Shown here: piece after piece, positions 18,164 to 25,499 of the stretch
How positions within the stretch are numbered: position 1 is the stretch's first letter
Layout of the letters: each line of letters opens with the position of its first letter
Source: Desulfocapsaceae bacterium
GTDB lineage: Bacteria; Desulfobacterota; Desulfobulbia; Desulfobulbales; Desulfocapsaceae
Direction: 5' to 3'
DNA length: 43,751 nt
Assembly (NCBI GenBank): GCA_028697885.1
Contig: JAQVER010000024.1
Span: 1-43,751 of the forward strand
Translations under genes and position numbers: made by a program
Notes under the pieces: generated by a model
Database searches by the model: none
What the model was told of the DNA's origin: nothing
The model's input: the letters and a program-made list of their open reading frames with translations, nothing else

Positions 18164-19180
18164 TTACTTTCCATTGCTTATTGTTGCCGTAAACAAAAAG
18201 AAGCCTGGCATGAGTTTCTCTACTTGAATTTTATCAAAGCCCGCAGCTTTAAGTTGGTCACATACTTGGTCCGGAGATGGTAACGGTCCACAGCCTTTTG
18301 TCATTGAAGACCAAAGATTCATTAATTGAATGGAGGGCTCGTTTTCGGGACACAAAGTCGTTAAGAGCAGTTGGCCTCCTGGCTGCAACAAACTCCCTAT
18401 GTGGCGGAGGATATCAATCCTTTCATTTACAGGGAAATAGTAGATAAGATTGTAAAACGAAATGATATTATAAGGCTTTTCACATTTGTAATTTCGTACA
18501 TCTATATTCTGGATATCAACTCTATTACCTAGTTGCCAAATGATTGCATTCTCTCTTGCAAAATCGGCCACTTCCTTCTGTAGTTCTATGCCGGTTACCG
18601 TCAGATCTGGGTTGCGATCACAGGCTCGCTTGATATAGATTCCAGATCCACAACCCACTTCCAGTAAATTGCATGCACCACTTTGCGGAATGTTTCTATC
18701 GACAATATCAATTAGAAAAGGTTCGACGGTTCGCGAGGAGCGGGCAAACAACTCTCCGTACGATTGGTTGAATTCGAATTGCTTTTTCCCTTTTAGATAG
18801 GCTGGAGTTTTGATGATATAATCATGGAATATTTCAACACGAGCCTGAAAAAATGCTTTCCATGCATCATTTGCAGGTATTAATAATTCTTTCGAAAATG
18901 CACTTTTAATGCTGTAGCCTTCGCGACTTTTGGCAAGCTCTCCTAACGATACCCCTAGATCAAGCCATGCCTCCAGACCTTCTTGATTGAAATCCGCTCC
19001 AATAGCTTTCTGGATATCCTCACAGCTGGCCGGACCTTTGGAAAGGACATCGTATATTCCTTCGGAAATTGCTGTGGAAATAAAACCCGCTCGGCAAAAC
19101 TCCCTGATTGTTTTGTTTATACGGTACATCAAAAAGATGGGGCTGTTCATGATAAATCTTATCAAAGTTTTGGCAGCCAT
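18164..19180 (-). CDS. SAM-dependent methyltransferase (class I) with N-terminal helical domain
   Basis: A 338-residue enzyme. The N-terminal helical part (about residues 20-120: CRAGFISTAISEGIYDVLS, then an ISEGIYD-like winged-helix-type region) resembles the dimerisation domain of O-methyltransferases. The SAM motif is LLEVGCGSGIYIKRACD (about residues 174-190), and the later steps are TGIELQ and ISFYNLIYYFPVNERIDIL. The substrate is unknown. It lies immediately left of the leftmost attC, on the strand used by the cassettes, and is AT-rich like them. It may therefore be the terminal cassette of the integron, but no attC was seen 3' of it. Confidence 0.82.
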   Translation of the reverse strand: MAAKTLIRFIMNSPIFLMYRINKTIREFCRAGFISTAISEGIYDVLSKGPASCEDIQKAIGADFNQEGLEAWLDLGVSLGELAKSREGYSIKSAFSKELLIPANDAWKAFFQARVEIFHDYIIKTPAYLKGKKQFEFNQSYGELFARSSRTVEPFLIDIVDRNIPQSGACNLLEVGCGSGIYIKRACDRNPDLTVTGIELQKEVADFARENAIIWQLGNRVDIQNIDVRNYKCEKPYNIISFYNLIYYFPVNERIDILRHIGSLLQPGGQLLLTTLCPENEPSIQLMNLWSSMTKGCGPLPSPDQVCDQLKAAGFDKIQVEKLMPGFFLFTATISNGK

Positions 19181-19224
19181 TTAGATATCCGATTAAAGAT
19201 TAGAAGTTTTCTTAGAATTATTTT

Positions 19225-19292
19225 GCCTAACGTCTGAATTCACGGAACCTGCGCGGCTTTTTGCGCAGGTTCCGTGGAATGATGGGTTAGGC
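19225..19292 (-). repeat. Integron attC site (68 bp), leftmost recognised
   Basis: It starts with core GCCTAAC and ends with the exact reverse complement GTTAGGC. The interior folds on itself (CACGGAACCTGCGC pairing with GCGCAGGTTCCGTG). This is the cleanest attC in the window and belongs to the methyltransferase cassette to its right (19351-20097). Confidence 0.92.
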
Positions 19293-19350
19293 TGATAGCC
19301 CAAAACGCAAAAGTCGGTGCTGGCGAGGCGGCGAGCAAAACACAAATGCC

Positions 19351-20097
19351 TCAGCGCGGCATCAGCGCGAACACACCCCAGCCCAGGTATTCACGCGTGT
19401 AAGCGGCGTAGCGTTCGGGTTCCGAGGTCAGTTGGCCGCGAACTTCCTTGGCCAGCTCGTCGTCGGGATTGGCTTCAAGCCAGCGGCGCATGGTGAGCCA
19501 TTTGGCCGCCTCGTATCTGTCCCAGCCGTCTTGGTCAGCCAGAACCATTTCCACGACGTCGTAGCCCTGCTGGCCGAAAGACGCGAGCAGTTCCGGAAGC
19601 ATGAGAAAGTCGGAGATGGAGTGGGCAAGACAGCCCTTGGCAACATCTTCCGTCGGCGGTAACTGCCGCCAGAAGGGCTCGCCGACGAGGATGATCCCTC
19701 CGGGGCGCAGGCTCTGCGCCAGAAGCTCGATAGTGCCGGCGACGCCACCGCCGATCCACGTGGCACCGACGCAGGCTGCTACATCGGCCTTGTCGTCAGA
19801 GACATAGCCGGCAGCATCGCCATGGATGAACGTGGCCCGATCGGCAACGCCGAGTTCAACAGCACGGAGTTTCGCTTGTTCGGTGAACAACTGGCTCAGG
19901 TCGATGCCGGTGCCGATAACATCGTGATCGCGTGCCCAGGTGCACAGCATCTCCCCCGAACCGCTGCCGAGATCCAGCACCCGGGCCCCCGCTTTCAGAC
20001 GCAGCGCGGCGCCGAGAGTGGCAAGCTTTTCGGGTGTGATCGGGTTGTGGATGCGGTGCGCACTTTCAGTGATGTTGAATATCCGAGGGATGTCCAT
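19351..20097 (-). CDS. Cassette-borne SAM-dependent methyltransferase
   Basis: A 248-residue class I methyltransferase. Motif I is ARVLDLGSGSGEML, followed by GTGIDLSQLF, a post-I aspartate in FIHGDAAGYV, and LRPGGIILVGEPFW. The C-terminal region holds several Trp/Tyr-rich helices. It is bracketed by attC sites at 19225 and 20146, so it is a single-gene integron cassette. Its base composition is clearly GC-richer than the cassettes beside it, which points to a different source genome. The ATG has AAGGAAAT ahead. The substrate is unknown. Confidence 0.85.
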   Translation of the reverse strand: MDIPRIFNITESAHRIHNPITPEKLATLGAALRLKAGARVLDLGSGSGEMLCTWARDHDVIGTGIDLSQLFTEQAKLRAVELGVADRATFIHGDAAGYVSDDKADVAACVGATWIGGGVAGTIELLAQSLRPGGIILVGEPFWRQLPPTEDVAKGCLAHSISDFLMLPELLASFGQQGYDVVEMVLADQDGWDRYEAAKWLTMRRWLEANPDDELAKEVRGQLTSEPERYAAYTREYLGWGVFALMPR

Positions 20098-20145
20098 TGT
20101 GGAAAATTTCCTTACGGGTGTGAATAGATGCGGTCACGGCCGAAC

Positions 20146-20204
20146 GTTTAACGGTGCCGGCCGGCTTTTTGGGTCGGCACAAGTGGTTGCCTGGGCAGTT
20201 TGAT
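20146..20204 (-). repeat. Integron attC site (59 bp) of cassette copy A
   Basis: Core GTTTAAC on the left and GTTTGAT on the right flank a stem (GTGCCGGCC/GGTCGGCAC). It marks the 3' end of the P460/methyltransferase cassette. The identical site, apart from one base, lies at 29254-29312. Confidence 0.8.
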
Positions 20205-20218
20205 TATATGTCTACAAA

Positions 20219-20929
20219 TTAATATATTCCAGGAATCAATCTATATCGTACCTGTTGTACATATTCTTTGTATCCTTGCAATTCTTCTTGCAGTGTTCTG
20301 TCTTCTAATTCCGTTCTTATCACGGCAATTATTATGGCTATGACCACTGGAATCAATGTCCACACTGAACCTAAAGCAAGAACAATCCCCGGAAGTGCCA
20401 ACATATTCCCGGCGTAGCCCGGATGCCGTACAATTCGGTAAGGACCGCTGCTGCACACTTCATGTTCCCGGTCTTTCTGGATACGCACAAAAGTGGAAAA
20501 AAAGCGATTCTCAATCAAGGCCCATGAGGCGAAGGCGTATCCAAATGTGATCAGAACTAAGCCGAGTAAATTCATCCAGATCGGGAAGGGGAGAGACCAT
20601 GCGAAATGGTGATCGAGGCCTGCTACTATGACAAGCGGAAATGATAGGCTGAGCGCCATCAAAGGGGCAATTACTTTATCCCAAGACTTTACATCCTGAG
20701 CCTTAGAATATTTAAACCGTTCAGCCAGAATTCCCGGATGTCTATGTTCTGCCCATATGCGCCCCCCTATGCCAGCCGTATCGATCAGCACAAAAAAGAC
20801 CCACGCTTGCCACCACCTGAAATCCCCTCCGCAAACCAATAGAATTATGGGTATGGAAAGGTAAGTTATGATTATACTGAACCATTGGGATGGTTTTAAT
20901 TTAATGACCGACTTTGGGTTTACTGTCAT
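20219..20929 (-). CDS. Isoprenylcysteine carboxyl methyltransferase-like membrane protein, copy A
   Basis: A 236-residue polytopic protein of the ICMT/PEMT methyltransferase superfamily. There are four to five hydrophobic segments, and the conserved C-terminal SAM-binding region appears as GPYRIVRHPGYAGNML followed by a final hydrophobic hairpin and RTELEDRTLQEELQGYKEY. Bacterial members methylate lipid or small hydrophobic substrates at the inner membrane; the substrate here is unknown. It is the promoter-distal gene of a two-gene integron cassette with the cytochrome P460 gene. The same gene is encoded, residue for residue, at 29327-30037. Confidence 0.86.
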   Translation of the reverse strand: MTVNPKSVIKLKPSQWFSIIITYLSIPIILLVCGGDFRWWQAWVFFVLIDTAGIGGRIWAEHRHPGILAERFKYSKAQDVKSWDKVIAPLMALSLSFPLVIVAGLDHHFAWSLPFPIWMNLLGLVLITFGYAFASWALIENRFFSTFVRIQKDREHEVCSSGPYRIVRHPGYAGNMLALPGIVLALGSVWTLIPVVIAIIIAVIRTELEDRTLQEELQGYKEYVQQVRYRLIPGIY

Positions 20930-21090
20930 CGATACATCATTTTTCTATGCAGATTATGTTTGTTGGTTTTCATTATTCAATAATTTTCCAGAATGAATTT
21001 GAGAAGTGGCTCCGATTTATCTGAAATTTGCTCTGTAACAGAACTTCGATAAAGCGCGTTGCCCGCTCGTCCCTTGCAGCCTCTTGATAG

Positions 21091-21591
21091 CTATTGCATA
21101 GTTGGGAAGTGTGCTGGATCAGTAAATACCCAATCACGATTTTTAACTGGTGTGTGGCATGAGATGCAAACTTGTGCCCCTTGGTTGAAAGGCTTTTGAT
21201 CTGCACCAACCCAGCGTGCCCAACCCCAACCGTATGTTTCTGAATATTTTTTTGAGTCCCTCAGCATGAATTCAACATGAACAAATTGTCCTGGGACAGT
21301 TGCCGCTTGCCAATTTTCCAGCTGAGTATCTTTCCATACAACTTTCGCTAATATGGCCCCATCAGGCCAAGGATTGATTTTACCAACACGTGCAGCTTCA
21401 ACTGCAACCTCATTCCCTAGTATTATTCGAATGGTATTGTTATCAGTTCGGTGAGAAACAGCTATCGAAGACCAGTTTTGCCATCCTGTGGGATAATCAA
21501 TATTATGTGATGATTTAATATCAGCTCCAGAAGTGATAACGGGTAACCCAATCATGATTAGTGAGACAAAAAATGATGTACTAAATTTCAT
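21091..21591 (-). CDS. Cytochrome P460-family haem protein, copy A
   Basis: A 166-residue exported protein. An N-terminal signal peptide (FFVSLIMIGLPVITSGAD) precedes a P460 domain with YPTGWQNWSSIAVSHRTDN at its start and the single haem-attachment motif CISCHTPVKNRDWVFTDP near the C terminus. P460 proteins carry a lysine-crosslinked c-type haem in the periplasm and some oxidise hydroxylamine; the crosslinking lysine cannot be assigned by eye. The ATG has AGAGGAGATTAAC upstream. It is the first gene of a two-gene cassette and differs from copy B (30199-30699) by one residue, His to Asn near residue 29. Confidence 0.88.
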   Translation of the reverse strand: MKFSTSFFVSLIMIGLPVITSGADIKSSHNIDYPTGWQNWSSIAVSHRTDNNTIRIILGNEVAVEAARVGKINPWPDGAILAKVVWKDTQLENWQAATVPGQFVHVEFMLRDSKKYSETYGWGWARWVGADQKPFNQGAQVCISCHTPVKNRDWVFTDPAHFPTMQ

Positions 21592-21620
21592 GTTAATCTC
21601 CTCTTTAATTGTTGGACGAT

Positions 21621-21692
21621 AGCTAACTCCCAGCTAAAGGGCGCAAATGTAGCGCAGCGGAATTTGCGCCCATTTTGAGCGCCGTGTTATGC
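21621..21692 (-). repeat. Integron attC site (72 bp)
   Basis: Cores AGCTAAC and GTTATGC enclose a near-perfect stem, AGGGCGCAAAT pairing with ATTTGCGCCC. It is the attC of the HEPN-like cassette to its right, whose stop codon lies inside the right core. Confidence 0.88.
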
Positions 21693-22121
21693 ATTGCCAG
21701 CTACAAACTGTATTTTAAGCTTTCTAAATTCTTCAGTTACAAGCTGCAAGCATTCAGAAAGCTCATCTTCAAGGTAAAAGAAGTCCTCTGCCTTTTTGTG
21801 TAGGGTTTCCATATTGGGGTTCGATCCTACAGTGACAATAAGTGCCTCATGCGCAATATAGTTGCGCTCTTTCCTTAGCCTATTTAATCGATTTTTTAAT
21901 TCTTCATTCCCATTTAGTTTCCCAAATACATTCAAGAGCCTTTCTAGTGGGAAGTTTTCCACATCCTCTACCGTGAAGTCGAAGTGGATGCGATCTTGAA
22001 CCAAAGCATGAATGTAGTCATACGAAGTTCCTATGTAGAGCTTGAGTGATAGCTCTAAGAGTTGGAAGCTTGTTAAAAGCCCAACTGTTCGATCTTTGTA
22101 GAGCTGTTGTGTTTGTTTCAT
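21687..22121 (-). CDS. HEPN-like small protein in an integron cassette
   Basis: A 144-residue all-helical protein. The motif RLRKERNYIAHEAL contains R-x4-H (R-N-Y-I-A-H), the RNase-type signature of HEPN domains. These are found in toxins of MNT-HEPN modules and in some defence effectors. There is no partner nucleotidyltransferase in the cassette. It also resembles non-toxic HEPN-fold proteins that merely share helical bundles, so nuclease activity is an inference. It is bracketed by attC sites at 21621 and 22132. No Shine-Dalgarno is seen; the start lies 10 bp from the upstream attC, as in many cassettes. Confidence 0.6.
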   Translation of the reverse strand: MKQTQQLYKDRTVGLLTSFQLLELSLKLYIGTSYDYIHALVQDRIHFDFTVEDVENFPLERLLNVFGKLNGNEELKNRLNRLRKERNYIAHEALIVTVGSNPNMETLHKKAEDFFYLEDELSECLQLVTEEFRKLKIQFVAGNA

Positions 22122-22131
22122 GATTTTTTAT

Positions 22132-22222
22132 GCATAACGACTTTAATCAGCGGTGGCGCCAATGAACTTGCCGCGTCAGCGCCGCCTACGTTACCGCCAT
22201 CCGCTGAATTATTTTGTTAAGC
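22132..22222 (-). repeat. Integron attC site (91 bp)
   Basis: Core GCATAAC on the left, GTTAAGC on the right, and a folded interior with a GGTGGCGC/GCGCCGCC stem. It closely resembles the attC at 34217 along its whole length (GCATAACGAC, a run near AGCGG, then CCGCGTCAGCGCCGCC in both), unlike the other sites. The two form one attC subfamily. Confidence 0.92.
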
Positions 22223-23738
22223 GTTCTTCATTAAGTTTATATTCAATTATCCCTTCCATCCCACCTACCAGTAACACCTCATTCCCTTCTTCAACCTGAG
22301 GGAGAGAGATTATTGCTGATAGTTTTTTTACTTCTTCTTTCCAAACCAAGTTTCCATCTGGATCGAAGATGAATAGAACAGAACGGGCATAACCTGAACT
22401 CCCATGACACATTACCGCTAGGTAAGGTTTTTCCTCCTTGCTAAATTTTACGGATGTGCCTTCCGGGCCATGATATGGATTGAATGAAGTGTCTTGTACT
22501 GTGTGACTTAATATTTCATAACCATTTTGATCCAAGACAGCAAAATGACGCCCTGTGCCCACAAGTAAATTCCCTGGTGTAGGCCAGGAAATCGCCTGAG
22601 CATCCATTGCCCAGTCGGGGATTTTTATACTCTGCCCCTGACTACCATCAAGTTGATATGTTGATAATTTACTGGACTTATTGTGACCCGTTATTGCGAA
22701 TGGAAGTTGCTCGCCTTTGGGAGTGACATATATCCCAATGTCAGAAACAGGTATGTTTTTACGCCATAATTCTTTCCCGTCAGTGTCATGAAAAACTATG
22801 AAGTCAGTATTTTGATACGAAAGGAAAAATGGTCTTTGTGTGATTGATTGAATAGGAACTACTCTGCTAAAACCACTCGCCTGCCAACGCCATTTAATCT
22901 GACCATTTTTGTTTGATACACCATCACTCGTTGAGACTAGAGGACTACCATCTCTATCCATGACCAGATAAGGGTACATATGGACGCAGCCATCACAATC
23001 TTCTTGGTGATAGTCAAGTTTTAACAACACGCCATAATTTACTGGATTGATTATCAAAATATTTGATTGAGAGAGAACCGTGAATACTTTTAATTCTGAT
23101 TTTTGAAAATTGTCATATGAAATGGCCGAAACCGTAACAAGATTTTCACCAGTAAGGATATTGGTTTTTTGAAGAGGTATGGTTGATAGGGCTAAATTGG
23201 GGAAACGTGATTCTCGGGCAGCAATGTTTCGAGATTGTTGAGCAGGTGCTATGACACCATCAACAACGGCCATGACACCAAACCCCACGGCTGTCCAAAA
23301 ACGGAATTTATCATTTTGAATAATGAAATGAAGTATACAGCCAAGCAGCCAGCTTGCCAGGATAGCGCCTACTGCATAAAAAGGAATAAATAACAGCCCG
23401 ATTGCGGCGGTTGAACTGGAGCTAAGATTTATGGAGCCATGGGCATAAAGGAGAAATGCAACTCCGCCTGAAATTGAAACCCAATAGGCTAAAGGAAACT
23501 TTTTACTTGCTCGACCAAGCCCAAACCACGCAATGCTTGGGATAAAATTCACTGCTGAAAGGAATAAAATTCCCATGCCACCAGCCAAATAGGCTGTCAA
23601 CCATTCAATGCCTCTAAAGGGCACACCGGCAAGACGCGCCAGGAATGGGGTAACCAAACCGACAACCAGTGAAAAAATAAAAAGTCGATTTGGCAGCTTT
23701 ATTGTGTGTGGTGTTTTGGAGTTGTTTTCTATTGTCAT
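22209..23738 (-). CDS. Membrane-anchored protein with extracytoplasmic propeller-like domain (integron cassette)
   Basis: A 509-residue protein of no named family. The first 190 residues carry about five membrane helices (FIFSLVVGLVTPFLARLAG, then further hydrophobic stretches to about residue 160). The rest is a soluble beta-rich domain with repeats of the type DxDGSPLVST, DTDGKELWRKNI, DQNGYEILSH and DPDGNLVWKEEV, which suggests a PQQ-type or WD-like beta-propeller. An isolated cysteine pair, DCDGCVHMYP, sits at the start of the propeller region. It may be a sensor or a binding protein, but no function is assigned. Bracketed by attC sites at 22132 and 23755, it is one large single-gene cassette. 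Confidence 0.66.
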   Translation of the reverse strand: MTIENNSKTPHTIKLPNRLFIFSLVVGLVTPFLARLAGVPFRGIEWLTAYLAGGMGILFLSAVNFIPSIAWFGLGRASKKFPLAYWVSISGGVAFLLYAHGSINLSSSSTAAIGLLFIPFYAVGAILASWLLGCILHFIIQNDKFRFWTAVGFGVMAVVDGVIAPAQQSRNIAARESRFPNLALSTIPLQKTNILTGENLVTVSAISYDNFQKSELKVFTVLSQSNILIINPVNYGVLLKLDYHQEDCDGCVHMYPYLVMDRDGSPLVSTSDGVSNKNGQIKWRWQASGFSRVVPIQSITQRPFFLSYQNTDFIVFHDTDGKELWRKNIPVSDIGIYVTPKGEQLPFAITGHNKSSKLSTYQLDGSQGQSIKIPDWAMDAQAISWPTPGNLLVGTGRHFAVLDQNGYEILSHTVQDTSFNPYHGPEGTSVKFSKEEKPYLAVMCHGSSGYARSVLFIFDPDGNLVWKEEVKKLSAIISLPQVEEGNEVLLVGGMEGIIEYKLNEERLTK

Positions 23739-23754
23739 TGTATTGTCTTTAGGC

Positions 23755-23851
23755 GCTTAACGACCTGGGTAACCAGACCGGCCACCGGATTTGTACCGCT
23801 AGGCCGCACGCGTTCACCCGGTCTGGTTGACCCTTTTGATAATTGTTATGA
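23755..23851 (-). repeat. Integron attC site (97 bp) adjoining an IS110-family element
   Basis: Core GCTTAAC on the left and GTTATGA on the right, with a long stem GGTAACCAGACCGG pairing with CCGGTCTGGTTGACC. It should be the attC of the large secreted-protein cassette to its right. An IS110-family transposase gene now begins 73 bp beyond its right core, separating it from that gene. Confidence 0.88.
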
Positions 23852-23923
23852 CCTTCCTTCAGATGAAGGACGATAATGAAGGTTCCAGCAACATTAAACC
23901 TTCACCCAAAGGAGGCCAATCTG

Positions 23924-24967
23924 ATGAATTTCTACACCCAACAACACAAGTATTATTGCGGAATCGATCTTCATGCCAGGAAAATGTATGTCTGCGTTCT
24001 CAATCAGCAAGGAAATGTTCAGGTTCATAAGAACATCGACACCGATCCTGAATTGTTTCTCGACCTTATTTCCCCATACCAGGAAGATATCATTGTTGGT
24101 GTGGAATGCGTCTTCTGCTGGTATTGGCTTGCCGATCTCTGTGCCGCCAGGCAGCTCTCCTTTATCCTGGGCCACGCCCTGTATATGCGGGCAATCCATG
24201 GCGGTAAAACCAAAAACGACAAAATCGATTCCTATAAAATCGCTCACCTGCTCAAGGGCGGCAATTTCCCCGTCGCCTATTCTTATCCGGCAGAGTGGCG
24301 GGCCACTCGCGATCTTCTACGACGTAGAATGTATATATCCAGGCGGTGTGGTGAACTTGTTGCCCATATCCAGAATACCAATACCCAATACAATCTGCCA
24401 GTTTTCAACAAGAAACTTACCCGTAAATACAATCATGGAGGGGTCGCTGAACAGTTCCAGGATCTTGAGGTCAGAAAAAGCGTCGAAGTTGATCTGGAGA
24501 TGATCACAGCGCTCAATGAAACCCTGAAAAAGCTCGAATGGCATATCGAAAAAACAGCCAGGGAGCATGATTACCATACCTTTTATCTGTTACGATCCAT
24601 TCCCGGTGTCGGCCAGATCCTGGCGCTGGTCATTCTCTACGAGATCCACGATATCAGAAGATTTCCCCGGGTACAGGACTTTTCTTCCTATGCACGCCTG
24701 ATCCGTCCGAAAAAAGAGTCTGACGGCAAGTGGGCTGGAACCTCCAATAAAAAGATCGGCAATCACCATCTCAAATGGGCTGTCAAAGAGGCCGCCATCC
24801 TCATGCTTAGAGAGTCCAGCCAGGCAAAACTCTATGTGGGCAGATTGGAACGAAAATACAACAAAGGTAAAGCGCTCGGCATTTTTACCCACAAACTCGG
24901 CCGGGCCATCTATTTTATGCTCAAGAACAAGGAGGCATTCGATATGAAAACCTTCTTCGAACAATAA
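23924..24967 (+). CDS. IS110-family (DEDD) transposase
   Basis: A 347-residue IS110-family recombinase. The N-terminal DEDD RuvC-like domain has YYCGIDLHARKMYVCV, VGVECVFCWYWLADL and KNDKIDSYKIAHLLKGG. The C-terminal transposase_20 domain has LRSIPGVGQILALVILYEI and the serine-bearing FSSYARLIRPKKES. The ATG at 23924 has AAAGGAGG upstream, although the frame is open to 23876. It is transcribed opposite to the cassettes and sits directly beside an attC, like the attC-targeting IS110/IS1111 elements. The gene is intact. About 530 bp of non-coding DNA follows it. Confidence 0.92.
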   Translation: MNFYTQQHKYYCGIDLHARKMYVCVLNQQGNVQVHKNIDTDPELFLDLISPYQEDIIVGVECVFCWYWLADLCAARQLSFILGHALYMRAIHGGKTKNDKIDSYKIAHLLKGGNFPVAYSYPAEWRATRDLLRRRMYISRRCGELVAHIQNTNTQYNLPVFNKKLTRKYNHGGVAEQFQDLEVRKSVEVDLEMITALNETLKKLEWHIEKTAREHDYHTFYLLRSIPGVGQILALVILYEIHDIRRFPRVQDFSSYARLIRPKKESDGKWAGTSNKKIGNHHLKWAVKEAAILMLRESSQAKLYVGRLERKYNKGKALGIFTHKLGRAIYFMLKNKEAFDMKTFFEQ

Positions 24968-25465
24968 TTTTGGAGCTGGGGGTGTCAGCTTGTTGCCTAA
25001 CTGAAATCACATGGGTGGATCTGATTTCTCTTGATATCCCGCATGCAGCAAGACTGCCTCAGAAAGAGTGGACACTATACCCGAAGTTCAGGGCCTTTGA
25101 TTGGCGGCACTTTCCAGCTCCAAATTACAATACGGATATTTTGCCAAATGATGATCGTGTTCTGCTCCTTGCCCGAGTGACACCCTAACTGGATGATCGC
25201 GTAATCGATCAAGCCGATTCTTTTGATTGCGCCGGGATATATTCTGATGCTGCCAAAAGACAGCACGCTGATTGTCAAAGAACCTTTTTGGCTTTTCAGT
25301 TAATCCCGATAGATGTTTGGTGCAGACGCGTTATTAAAACGTGCTGATACCCGCGACCGAAGACCCAAGTCGGAACCAACGAGTCGTTTGTCATGAAATC
25401 TGATTTTAAGATGGGAGCTTTGTTTCGTTTTTACCTTCTTCCGATCTATAGGGAATTTTTATTTC
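24968..25465 (+). other. About 500 bp non-coding stretch after the IS110 transposase
   Basis: No convincing gene is found. It holds an 11-bp inverted repeat (TTTGGAGCTGG at 24969-24979 against CCAGCTCCAAA at 25114-25124). IS110-family elements encode a structured bridge RNA in one of their non-coding ends, so the first 150-250 bp may hold such an RNA together with the right end of the element. The rest is probably the 3' region of the large cassette gene. The right end of the element cannot be placed by eye. Confidence 0.4.
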
Positions 25466-25494
25466 TTGACAACCGGAGGCCATATAGATGTTAT
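25466..25494 (+). promoter_or_regulatory. Candidate sigma-70 promoter, directed rightward
   Basis: TTGACA at 25466-25471 and TGTTAT at 25489-25494 are 17 bp apart. It points into the 3' end of the large minus-strand cassette gene, so transcription from it would be antisense to that gene. It may be a chance match in AT-rich DNA. Confidence 0.3.
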
Positions 25495-25499
25495 TTTCA

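Larger units (their letters stand above)
20143..21627 (-). repeat. Duplicated integron cassette, copy A
   Basis: This 1485-bp stretch recurs at 29251-30735 (offset 9108). I count only about five base differences by eye (at 20162, 21385, 21507, 21609 and 21623). Homology begins at the attC core on the left and ends at the next core on the right, which are exactly the cassette boundaries. It contains the P460 and isoprenylcysteine-methyltransferase-like genes and one attC. Confidence 0.95.

Noticed and set aside
24970..25188. A 72-residue frame after the IS110 transposase
   Set aside because: No ribosome binding site or family similarity; it lies where the element's non-coding end is expected.
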